Below, piece after piece: positions 1 through 6,559 of a stretch of 7,143 nt of DNA. The translations under genes were made by a program, and so were the position numbers. The notes under the pieces are model-generated. The model was not told the origin of the DNA. It made no database searches and worked only from the letters and a program-made list of their open reading frames with translations. Source of the DNA: Candidatus Eiseniibacteriota bacterium (GTDB taxonomy: Bacteria > Joyebacterota > Joyebacteria > Joyebacterales > Joyebacteraceae); assembly GCA_030638405.1 (NCBI GenBank), contig DAOWER010000287.1:1-7143 (forward strand), given 5' to 3'. Position 1 is the first letter of the stretch; each line of letters opens with the position of its first letter.

Positions 1-56
1 CCCACGGCGAGAACGACCACAACCGCCACGACGACGGCGCCTAACAGCGCTTCCAT
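1..56 (-). CDS. N-terminal fragment of a divergent gene with a hydrophobic N-terminus, cut by the window edge
   Basis: Reading the complement from ATG at 56-54 gives 18 codons before the window ends: a short MEALLG start followed by an uninterrupted run of Val, Ala and Leu. This looks like a membrane anchor or uncleaved signal segment at the start of a protein. A GGAGG on the - strand (72-68) lies 11 nt upstream of the ATG, slightly far but usable. The gene would be divergent from the efflux operon and share the 57-343 spacer. The family cannot be named from 18 residues; many single-pass proteins begin this way. It could be a chance reading frame, but the combination of ATG, purine-rich leader and clean hydrophobic segment favours a real gene. 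Confidence 0.5.
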   Translation of the reverse strand, partial: MEALLGAVVVAVVVVLAV

Positions 57-187
57 TGCTCTCTGGGCCTCCGGGGTCGGGGTTTGTCCGAGGGGCAAGT
101 CTAGCGGACATACGCGGGGCACGCAAGCCGGGGGATGGATCGGCAAATCCGGCCAGAGGCGCCCCTGGAGCCGCGAACAGGCGCACT

Positions 188-217
188 GCAGGCCCTCGCG
201 GGTCCACGGCAGGCCCT
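188..217. repeat. 9 bp direct repeat, 21 bp apart, upstream of the operon promoter
   Basis: GCAGGCCCT occurs at 188-196 and again at 209-217. The start-to-start distance is 21 bp, two helical turns, so both copies face the same side of the DNA. The pair ends 24 bp before the -35 box at 242. This geometry fits a tandem regulator site, but the repeat is short and GC-rich, so chance is a real possibility in this DNA. Confidence 0.3.
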
Positions 218-241
218 TCTGAGAGACCACTCACTTGTAGC

Positions 242-270
242 TTGACAGCGCGGTCTGCTGTGAATAAAAT
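242..270 (+). promoter_or_regulatory. Sigma70-type promoter of the tetR-RND operon
   Basis: The -35 box TTGACA (242-247) matches the consensus fully, the spacer is the optimal 17 bp (248-264), and the -10 box TAAAAT (265-270) matches 5 of 6 positions. Transcription would start near 276-278, leaving a leader of about 65 nt before the GTG at 344. It sits in an AT-rich island within GC-rich DNA and points at the first gene of the operon. No comparable internal promoter space exists further down, because the genes overlap, so this promoter probably serves all five genes. Confidence 0.75.
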
Positions 271-275
271 AGACC
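252..275. promoter_or_regulatory. Candidate TetR-family operator (interrupted palindrome over the -10 box)
   Basis: GGTCT at 252-256 is matched by AGACC at 271-275 about a centre at 263.5. Two further inner pairs are symmetric (259/268 and 261/266), giving 7 of 12 half-site positions. A palindrome of about 24 bp covering the spacer and the whole -10 box is where a TetR-family dimer would block RNA polymerase. Further copies of the same short motif occur nearby: AGACC at 224-228, GTCT at 290-293 and GTCT at 299-302. Assignment to the adjacent regulator is inference from position. Confidence 0.45.
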
Positions 276-330
276 ATAAGAGTAACAATGTCTGTTTTGT
301 CTACTGGCTGCGCCATGCGGGACCAAGCAG

Positions 331-336
331 AAGGAG
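331..336 (+). promoter_or_regulatory. Ribosome binding site fixing the TetR start
   Basis: AAGGAG lies 7 nt before GTG 344. It supports that GTG over the in-frame ATG at 56, which would add 96 residues of low-complexity sequence and start upstream of the promoter, and over the GTG at 353. Confidence 0.75.
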
Positions 337-343
337 CGAGAAC

Positions 344-937
344 GTGAGTGACGTGAGCGCAAAGAGAGAGGTGATTCTCGATGTTGCCGCCGGGCTCTTC
401 GCGCGATACGGCTTCCGGAAAACGAGCGTCGCGGACATCATCCGCGAGGCGGGAGTCGCGCGCGCGACCGTCTATAAGTACTTCTCCGCGAAAGATGACA
501 TCTTCCAGGCGGTCATCCGGCGGGAGATCCAGGACGTACTCCGCAGAGTGAAAGAAGAGGTGGAAAAGGAGTCGACGACAAGAGACCGGCTGAGGGCCGC
601 CGTTCTGACTCACACGGCCGAGATCCGTAAGAAGGTGAACGCCTACCGAGTGACGAGGGAGGTCCTGTCGGACGTCCTTCCCCGGGCGGAGAAGGATGTG
701 GAGCACCTGGTGCAGGACGGGCTGAAGGTCTACCGGTGGATCCTTACAGAAGGCGTCAAGGCGGGGGAGATCGCGGTTGACGACGTGGAGACGACAGCGT
801 GGAGCATCCTCCTGGTCTTCAAGGGAGTCTTCATGACGACCGCAACGGGCCATATCGAAGAGCGCATGGTCGGCGTGATCGATGCGCTTCTGGACATCCT
901 CTGGCTGGGACTGAAACCACGAGAGGAGGCATCATGA
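344..937 (+). CDS. TetR/AcrR-family transcriptional regulator, probable repressor of the efflux operon
   Basis: The 197 aa protein has the usual TetR-family size. Residues about 8-54 form the N-terminal three-helix DNA-binding domain. The stretch ILDVAAGLFARYGFRKTSV is followed by a recognition helix region with the family signature ATVYKYFSAKDDIF (41-54). The rest (about 60-197) is the variable, mostly helical ligand-binding and dimerisation domain, whose specificity cannot be read. Start GTG 344 is chosen for its AAGGAG site and because the conserved domain begins directly after it. The stop TGA overlaps the ATG of the channel gene, so regulator and pump are translationally coupled. As first gene behind the only clear promoter, it probably represses its own operon and is released by a pump substrate or related stress molecule, as in AcrR and TtgR; this is inference from family and context. 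Confidence 0.9.
   Translation: MSDVSAKREVILDVAAGLFARYGFRKTSVADIIREAGVARATVYKYFSAKDDIFQAVIRREIQDVLRRVKEEVEKESTTRDRLRAAVLTHTAEIRKKVNAYRVTREVLSDVLPRAEKDVEHLVQDGLKVYRWILTEGVKAGEIAVDDVETTAWSILLVFKGVFMTTATGHIEERMVGVIDALLDILWLGLKPREEAS
924..929 (+). promoter_or_regulatory. Ribosome binding site for the TolC-like gene
   Basis: AGGAGG inside the last codons of the TetR gene lies 4 nt before ATG 934. It decides for ATG 934 over the in-frame ATG at 799, which would begin 139 bp inside the TetR gene and add 45 residues that precede any signal peptide. Confidence 0.7.
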
Positions 938-2385
938 GGCAAGCGGGCGAGTACCCACGGCGGGCATCTGCCATCCGGAGCGCAGGCATCATGGTGCTGG
1001 GCGTCTGGCTCGCGCTGGTGCCTGCGCCCCCGGCGCGGAGCGGTGAGCCTCTGCGGCTGACACTCGAAGATGCGATCGCCGTCGCGCTCGAGCGGGGACA
1101 TGAACTGGGGATGGCGGAGGCAGCCGAAGAGGGCGCAAGGGCTCGTGTCGGGCAGTCGCGGTCGGCGTTCCTCCCGGCGGTGAGTGCAAGCGCCTCGTAC
1201 ACGAAGCTGGACGAGGTGCCCTACATGGACGTCTCGCAGTTCGGGAGCATGTTCCCTCCGCTCATGGTGCCGTCCGAGTACCTGGTCGAGCAGGGATATC
1301 TTGACCCATCGACGCTCGAGGGGCTTGCCGGCGACCGGGGCGCCGACAAGATCTACATGGGAGATGACGATATCTACTCGGTCGGGCTCACGGTCACACA
1401 GCCGATATTCATGGGCGGCGCCCTCCTGAGTGCGAAGGGGGCGGCCGCGCACGGGCTCCGGGCGGCCGAGTACAACACGCTCAGGACCGAGCATGAGACC
1501 AGGTACAACGTCACGCAGGCCTACGTCATGCTCGTACAGACCAACGCGGCGCTGGGGGTCATGGACGACGCGGTCGCGCAGATGCAGGGGCACATCAAGG
1601 ACCTGGAGGTCATGTACGAAGAGGGCATGCTGCTGGAGCGCGACATCATGCAGGCTCGTGTCGAGATGTCCGCTATCGAACTCGATCGGAACTCGGCGCG
1701 TCACGGTGTCCGTCTTGCGGGCGCGGCGCTCGCATTCCGGATCGGGCTCGAGCCTGGCACACAGGTCGAGGCCATTGATACCCTCGACCGACCGCTCGCC
1801 GCCTCCGGCGAGTTGAGCGAACTCCTCATGACGGCGATGAATGAGCGGCCGGACCTTATGGCGATGATGGAGAGCGTCGGAGCCGCTGACAACCTGGTCG
1901 GACTGGCACGTTCGGAGTTCTTCCCCCAGATCGTCGCGATGGGCAGCTACAACTGGGACCGTCCGGACCGCGCGTACCAGCCGGAGTTCTACGATCATTG
2001 GAGCGTGACGATCGCCGCGCAGATGAACGTGTTCGACTGGGGCGGTCGGTGGAATCGAGTGCGTGAGGCGAACTCCACGCGGCTCCAGGCGGAGCGCGGG
2101 CTCGAGCTCATGGAGAGCGCAGTTTGCCTCGAGGTGGAGCAGAGCTGGCAGAGTTACGATGAAGCGCTCGAGGCGATTGACATAGCCGAGCGGGGAATCG
2201 AACAGGCGCGCGAAAGCTTCCGCGTGACCCGGGAGAGCTTCCAGAGCGGCATTGCGTCGAACAGCGATGTGCTCGATGCCAGCACTGCCTTGAGAACTGC
2301 AGAAATGAACGGAGTCGCCGCGCTGGCGCGGCTGCGACTGGCGGAGGCCGGTCTCGATCTGGCGGCCGGCGTCGTTAGCGAATGA
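934..2385 (+). CDS. TolC-family outer membrane efflux channel
   Basis: The 483 aa protein matches the usual OEP/TolC length. An N-terminal signal peptide shows basic residues (R2, R9, R10, R15), a hydrophobic core at about 18-31 and a likely cleavage site near S36/G37. There is no lipobox cysteine, so it should be a non-lipidated beta-barrel. The mature part is two OEP repeats: the first opens with LTLEDAIAVAL (42-52), the second covers about 280-480. Each has long amphipathic Ala/Glu/Arg-rich helices for the periplasmic tunnel and two barrel strands ending in family-like motifs (TVTQPIFMGG, about 152-161; AQMNVFDWGGRW, about 363-374). It would form the trimeric outer membrane duct for the pump encoded downstream. 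The first extracellular loop (about 92-146, some 55 residues, acidic and Met/Tyr/Pro-rich) is much longer than the second. It overlaps the TetR stop by ATGA. Confidence 0.92.
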   Translation: MRQAGEYPRRASAIRSAGIMVLGVWLALVPAPPARSGEPLRLTLEDAIAVALERGHELGMAEAAEEGARARVGQSRSAFLPAVSASASYTKLDEVPYMDVSQFGSMFPPLMVPSEYLVEQGYLDPSTLEGLAGDRGADKIYMGDDDIYSVGLTVTQPIFMGGALLSAKGAAAHGLRAAEYNTLRTEHETRYNVTQAYVMLVQTNAALGVMDDAVAQMQGHIKDLEVMYEEGMLLERDIMQARVEMSAIELDRNSARHGVRLAGAALAFRIGLEPGTQVEAIDTLDRPLAASGELSELLMTAMNERPDLMAMMESVGAADNLVGLARSEFFPQIVAMGSYNWDRPDRAYQPEFYDHWSVTIAAQMNVFDWGGRWNRVREANSTRLQAERGLELMESAVCLEVEQSWQSYDEALEAIDIAERGIEQARESFRVTRESFQSGIASNSDVLDASTALRTAEMNGVAALARLRLAEAGLDLAAGVVSE

Positions 2386-2391
2386 GGGGAG
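2386..2391 (+). promoter_or_regulatory. Ribosome binding site deciding the adaptor start
   Basis: GGGGAG lies 5 nt before ATG 2397. The in-frame ATG at 2382, which overlaps the TolC-like stop codon, has no purine-rich site upstream. ATG 2397 is therefore preferred, although coupled re-initiation at 2382 would add only five residues (MRGDT). Confidence 0.6.
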
Positions 2392-2396
2392 ACACG

Positions 2397-3464
2397 ATGA
2401 GGATACGTACGACAGCACCGATGCGCGCCTGCCTTTTTGTTCTTGTCGCTGTGGTGCTCACGCTCGGGGGATGCGGCGGAGGCGGTGATGAGCAGGAGGC
2501 TGAGGAGAGAATCCACCCGGTGAGTGTTGCGACCGTGGAGATATCCCGCGTGACTCCGACGCTGGAGTTCTCTGGCAGCATCGCGCCTTCGAGAGAGGCA
2601 TCCGTCGGCGCGATGATGAGCGCCAAGGTGAGCCGCATGCGCGTTGAGCCCGGCGACAGGGTGAACGAGGGTGACCTGATGGTCGAGATGGCCGGGGAGC
2701 AGCTCACGCAGGCAGAGGCGCAGTTCGTGTCGGCGCAGAAGGACTGGGAGCGCATGAAGCGACTTCTTGAAGCAGGCGCCGTCACGCAGCAGGCCTTCGA
2801 TAGGATCGACGCCGGATACCAGGCGGCCAAGGCGTCCTACGATCTTGTCCACGAGAGCACGATGATCCGCGCCCCGTTCTCGGGCGTCGTGGCAGCGACC
2901 TACCTTGAGGAGGGAGAAGTCTTCGTCCTCATGCCTGGTGGCGGCGCATCGACACCCGCGATCGTGGAAGTCATTCAGATGGACGAGGTCAAGGTGGAGA
3001 TCTCGGTCTCGGAGCGGGACCTGCCGGAGATCAGAAAGGGACTGAAGGCTGAGCTTACGGTCGCGGCGTATCCGGACCGCGTCTTCGAAGGGACTGTCAG
3101 GCTTGTGGAACCCGTCATCAGCTCAAGGACGCGCACCGCGAAGGCCGAGATCGCCATCCCGAATCCCGGCGAGCTTCTTCGTCCCGGGATGTTCGCGCAC
3201 CTGGCGCTGGAACTCGCACCGCGCGAGGTGCTGCTTGTGACGCACGACGGTGTCCTCCAGCAGGAGGGGACGGGACGCTACTTCTCGATGCTTTTTGAGA
3301 ACGGGCACTCGCGGCGCACGGATGTCGTCCTCGGTAGCACCATCGGAGCTCACCACGAAGTGCTCAGCGGGCTTGAGGCCGGACAGACCGTTATCACGAC
3401 CGGCCGCTACCGTCTTCCGGACGGCGCGAGGGTGGCGGTTTGGGAGGGGGAGGGCGACCGATGA
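2397..3464 (+). CDS. RND efflux periplasmic adaptor (membrane fusion protein), predicted lipoprotein
   Basis: The 355 aa protein begins with a lipoprotein signal: basic start, hydrophobic run (about 13-23) and lipobox LGGC with C26 as lipidation site, followed by a Gly/Asp/Glu linker. Domains follow HlyD/AcrA order: first lipoyl half-motif about 69-98 (with RVEPGDRVNEGDLMVEM), a short alpha-hairpin about 99-155 (ERMKRLLEAGAVTQQAFDR), second lipoyl half about 156-177 (MIRAPFSGVVAATYLEEGEV), beta-barrel about 190-265 and membrane-proximal domain to the end. The hairpin is short, as in AcrA-type rather than EmrA-type adaptors. It would be anchored in the inner membrane and bridge permease and channel in the periplasm. 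I see no His/Met-rich metal-binding extension, so nothing points to heavy-metal export. The stop TGA overlaps the permease ATG. An alternative start is ATG 2382. Confidence 0.93.
   Translation: MRIRTTAPMRACLFVLVAVVLTLGGCGGGGDEQEAEERIHPVSVATVEISRVTPTLEFSGSIAPSREASVGAMMSAKVSRMRVEPGDRVNEGDLMVEMAGEQLTQAEAQFVSAQKDWERMKRLLEAGAVTQQAFDRIDAGYQAAKASYDLVHESTMIRAPFSGVVAATYLEEGEVFVLMPGGGASTPAIVEVIQMDEVKVEISVSERDLPEIRKGLKAELTVAAYPDRVFEGTVRLVEPVISSRTRTAKAEIAIPNPGELLRPGMFAHLALELAPREVLLVTHDGVLQQEGTGRYFSMLFENGHSRRTDVVLGSTIGAHHEVLSGLEAGQTVITTGRYRLPDGARVAVWEGEGDR
3449..3454 (+). promoter_or_regulatory. Ribosome binding site for the RND permease
   Basis: GGAGGG, part of a G-rich run at the end of the adaptor gene, lies 6 nt before ATG 3461. 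This supports ATG 3461 over the in-frame TTG at 3440, which would add only MGGGGRP translated from the ribosome binding site itself. Confidence 0.7.
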
Positions 3465-6400
3465 ATCTTCCGCAGCTGGCGGTACGCCGTCCCGTCACGG
3501 TCTTCATGGTCTATCTTGCGATCGCACTGTTTGGGATCCTAGCGATCACGAGGACGCCGCTCGACCTCTATCCGGAGATGGAGTTTCCGACCGTTGCGGT
3601 CATCACGCTCTACCCGGGAGCCGGCTCCGAGGACGTCGAGAACGGTGTCAGCAAGCCTCTCGAGGACGCGGTCGCGACGGTAAGTGGGATCGACGAGATC
3701 ACGTCGGTCTCGCAGAGCAACATGTCGGTCGTCCTGGCCAATTTCGAGTGGGGCACGAACCTCGATGAGGTCTCGAACGACATCCGTTCGGCGATCGAGA
3801 TGGCCGGGGACGACCTCCCGGATGGCGCCGAGACGCCGCGTCTTCTCAAACTGAGCTCCGACATGGCGCCCGTCGTCGTGCTCGCTGTGAGCGCCAACGA
3901 GAGCTACGAGAGCCTGAACTACATCGTCGAGAACGAGATTGGCGACAAGCTCAGACGTGTGCCGGGCGTCGCTCTCATGAGTGTGATGGGAGGGCCGCAG
4001 CGTCAGATTGAGGTCCGGATAGACCCGCAGCGGCTCCACGCCTACGGCATCTCACTCGAGCAGATCGGCCAGATCCTCGCGGCCGAGAACCTGGACTTCC
4101 CTGTCGGTACGATCGATCAGGGGGACTCCGAGATAACGGTCCGGGTTCCCGGCGAGTTCGAGGAGCTCGAGCAGATCGAACGGACAGTGGTCGGACAGCA
4201 CATGGGGTCGCTCGTGTATCTCGGCGATGTCGGCGACGTAGTCGACGATTTCGCCGACCAGACGATGCACGCGCGGTCGAACAACCGCCCGGGCGTCATC
4301 GTGTACATGCAAAAGCAGTCGGGCTCCAACAGCGTCGAGGTGGCGAGCGCCATCAAGGCCGAACTCGAGCGCATCATACCGACCCTGCCGGCCGACATCG
4401 AGATTGAGCTTCCGATGGATTCGTCGGAATCGATCCAGAACTCGCTCTCGACTCTTGTCACTGCTGTGCTCTACGGGTTCCTGGCCGTTCTTCTGGTCGT
4501 ACTTGTCTTCCTCAGGAGGGTGCGGAGCACGGTCGTCGTGGGTATCACCATCCCGGTTTCGTTCCTCGTCGTGCTCATCTTCATGAACGCGATGGGGTAC
4601 ACGTTCAACTCCATCAGCTTGATGAGTCTGGCGATCGCCATCGGATTGGTGGTCGATGCCTCGGTCGTGGTTCTGGAGAACATCACGCGCCACATCGAGG
4701 TGGGCGAGCGCGTCAGTCAGGCGTCGACCTACGCCCCCTCCGAGGTAGCGCAGGCGCTCATGGCCTCGGCTCTCACGACAATCGCCGTGTTCATCCCCAT
4801 GATCTTCGTCACCGGGATCGTGGGAGTCATGTTCAACCAGCTGGCTCTCATCGTCGTGGTGACGATCGCGGCGTCGCTTCTGGTTGCGCTGACGCTGACG
4901 CCGGCGCTCACGTCGACATTCATGAGACGGTCGTTCGACGCGAAGAAGAGCAGTAGCAGGGGGTTCTTCGATCGCGGCGAGAGGGTGCTCAAGAGTGTCG
5001 AGAACTGGTACTCGTCGCGACTCAAGTTTGCGCTCGCGCACAAGGGGCGCGTCGTTCTCGTGGCGGTTCTCGTCTTCATCGGCACGATGCTGCTCACCGG
5101 ATTCCTCGGGACCGAGTTCTATCCCACAGAGGACGGTGGCTACGTCAACGGGATCATCGAGCTTGCGCCCGGCACCAGGCTGGAGCGTACAGTTGAGGTC
5201 ATGAGTGGTGTGTCGGCGTTCGTGGAGGAGAACATCCCGGAGCGGGAGCACTACTTCTACCGGAGTGGCCAGACCGAGAGTGGTTTCTCGGCGATCCTGG
5301 GAGAGAAGGAGGGTTCCAACGTCGCCGAGATCGGCGTCAAGCTCATCAGGAAAAAGGACCGGGACCGCTCGAGCTTCGAAATCGCCGAGCAGCTCCGCGA
5401 CTACCTGAACACGATCCCGGGCGTCCTCAGTCTCGAGATTTCCGGCGAGAACCCGATGAGTAGCGCCATGGGTGGTGGTGCGGCGGTCGAGATCGAGGTC
5501 TACGGCAACGACCTCGCGGAGCTCAACCGGGCGGCCGAGGATCTACGCGACGCGGTGCAGACGATCGAGGTGACGCGCGACGTGCGTCTCGACCGAGGCG
5601 AGCCGTTGCCCGAGCTCCACGTTGTCATCGACCGTGAGAAGGCGGCGTCGCTGGGCGTCAATACCGCCATCGTTGCATCCGCACTTCGAGCCCAGGTCTA
5701 CGGCCTGGAGGCGACGCGGTTCAGTGGAGAGGGCGAGGAGTGGAACATCCTGCTCCGAGCCCCTGAGGAAGGACGCGGCGACGCCGACGACATCCTCGCA
5801 CTTCCAATCGCCACGCTTACCGGCCAGACCATTACGCTGGCGGCCGTGGCCGAGCTCGTGCCCGGGACGGGGCCGACGGTGATCAATCGTGTCAATCAGC
5901 AGCGCGTCGTCAAGGTGCTTTCCGATCTCTACGGCGCGCGGCTGAACGAGGTGAAGCCTCTGATCGAGGCGAAGGTCGAGGAGCTCGACCTTCCGGCGGG
6001 CATAGGCATCGCGTTCGGCGGGGACATCGAGGAGCAGGCCGAGTCGTTCAAGGACCTCACGCTGCTGCTCGTGCTCGCCGTCGCGCTCGTCTACATTGTG
6101 ATGGCCGCGCAGTTCGAGTCGTTCCGCGGGCCGTTCATCATCATGTTCTCGATCCCGTTCGCGTTCGTGGGCGTCATCTGGGCGTTCCTCGTGACCGGCA
6201 CGACGCTGAACATGGTCTCGTTCATGGGCATGATCATGCTGATGGGCATCGTGGTGAACAACGCCATCGTCCTCGTCGACTACACGAACATCATGCGCAA
6301 GCGTGGACAGAACATCTACGAAGCGCTCATGACTGCCGGTCGGCGCAGGCTCAGGCCCGTGCTCATGACGGCGTCGACGACGATGTTCGGGATGCTGCCG

Positions 6401-6559
6401 CTGGCTCTGTCGCGGGGTGAGGGCGCGGAGTCGTGGAACCCGCTCGGTATAGCCATGATCGGCGGATTGCTGGTATCGACGGTCGTCACACTCCTGCTGG
6501 TGCCGGTCCTCTATGGCATCTTCGAGGGACGGCGAGAGAGACAGGGGGTGAAGGTGTGA
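3461..6559 (+). CDS. RND-superfamily efflux permease (AcrB-like inner membrane pump)
   Basis: The 1032 aa length is typical of AcrB-type permeases. It starts directly with TM1 (about 10-30) and TPLDLYPEMEFPTVAV, a hallmark of this family. The first porter domain covers about 35-330. TM2 to TM6 lie at about 332-351, 358-377, 386-408, 433-452 and 458-480. TM7 (about 530-550) leads into the second porter domain (TEFYPTEDGGYVNGIIEL onwards), and TM8 to TM12 lie at about 866-1020. In the proton relay, TM4 has GLVVDAS with D399 (AcrB D407 position) but Ala at 400 in place of AcrB D408. TM10 has VVNNAIVLVDY with N933 in place of AcrB K940. RLRPVLMT (R965, AcrB R971 position) is kept. It would export substrates by proton-driven rotation as a homotrimer. 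The lack of a CzcA-type signature, as far as I can see, favours organic substrates (drugs, lipids, solvents) over metals. The ATGA and GTGA overlaps tie it to its neighbours. Confidence 0.95.
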   Translation: MNLPQLAVRRPVTVFMVYLAIALFGILAITRTPLDLYPEMEFPTVAVITLYPGAGSEDVENGVSKPLEDAVATVSGIDEITSVSQSNMSVVLANFEWGTNLDEVSNDIRSAIEMAGDDLPDGAETPRLLKLSSDMAPVVVLAVSANESYESLNYIVENEIGDKLRRVPGVALMSVMGGPQRQIEVRIDPQRLHAYGISLEQIGQILAAENLDFPVGTIDQGDSEITVRVPGEFEELEQIERTVVGQHMGSLVYLGDVGDVVDDFADQTMHARSNNRPGVIVYMQKQSGSNSVEVASAIKAELERIIPTLPADIEIELPMDSSESIQNSLSTLVTAVLYGFLAVLLVVLVFLRRVRSTVVVGITIPVSFLVVLIFMNAMGYTFNSISLMSLAIAIGLVVDASVVVLENITRHIEVGERVSQASTYAPSEVAQALMASALTTIAVFIPMIFVTGIVGVMFNQLALIVVVTIAASLLVALTLTPALTSTFMRRSFDAKKSSSRGFFDRGERVLKSVENWYSSRLKFALAHKGRVVLVAVLVFIGTMLLTGFLGTEFYPTEDGGYVNGIIELAPGTRLERTVEVMSGVSAFVEENIPEREHYFYRSGQTESGFSAILGEKEGSNVAEIGVKLIRKKDRDRSSFEIAEQLRDYLNTIPGVLSLEISGENPMSSAMGGGAAVEIEVYGNDLAELNRAAEDLRDAVQTIEVTRDVRLDRGEPLPELHVVIDREKAASLGVNTAIVASALRAQVYGLEATRFSGEGEEWNILLRAPEEGRGDADDILALPIATLTGQTITLAAVAELVPGTGPTVINRVNQQRVVKVLSDLYGARLNEVKPLIEAKVEELDLPAGIGIAFGGDIEEQAESFKDLTLLLVLAVALVYIVMAAQFESFRGPFIIMFSIPFAFVGVIWAFLVTGTTLNMVSFMGMIMLMGIVVNNAIVLVDYTNIMRKRGQNIYEALMTAGRRRLRPVLMTASTTMFGMLPLALSRGEGAESWNPLGIAMIGGLLVSTVVTLLLVPVLYGIFEGRRERQGVKV

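Larger units (their letters stand above)
57..343. other. Divergent intergenic control region
   Basis: This 287 bp spacer separates the left - strand gene from the TetR gene. The left part (to about 240) is GC-rich like the coding DNA, and I see no convincing gene in it. The part from about 260 to 305 is clearly AT-rich against its surroundings, as expected for a promoter/operator. A + strand reading frame from 56 runs open into the TetR gene, but its first 96 codons give a low-complexity Arg/Gly/Pro/Ala-rich sequence upstream of the recognisable TetR domain, so it is probably untranslated. The promoter, inverted repeat and direct repeat seen here are listed separately. Confidence 0.7.

Noticed and set aside
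262..303. Possible - strand promoter for the left gene (TAGACA-like -35 near 302-297)
   Set aside because: Any -10-like hexamer at 17-18 bp spacing is poor; only a 19 bp spacing gives a 4/6 match, so I do not call it.
56..343. N-terminal 96-residue extension of the TetR gene from ATG 56
   Set aside because: It would start upstream of the promoter, the translation is low-complexity, and a good ribosome binding site with GTG 344 sits directly before the conserved TetR domain.
101..853. - strand open frame (250 codons) opposite the TetR gene and its upstream spacer
   Set aside because: It is antisense to the TetR domain and crosses the promoter island; its Arg/Pro/His-rich product has no recognisable domain.
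730..2418. Long - strand open frame (562 codons) opposite the TolC-like gene
   Set aside because: It is antisense to a clear OEP family gene, rich in Arg/His/Pro with no recognisable domain, and explained by the strong G/C third-position bias of the real gene.
3250..3768. + strand frame of 172 codons across the adaptor/permease junction
   Set aside because: It is out of frame with two clear genes, Arg/Ser/Gly-rich and without domain signal; there is no frameshift in either real gene.
4052..5251. Long - strand open frame (399 codons) opposite the permease
   Set aside because: The translation is extremely rich in His, Arg, Asp and Glu with no hydrophobic core, the typical mirror of a GC-rich membrane protein gene.
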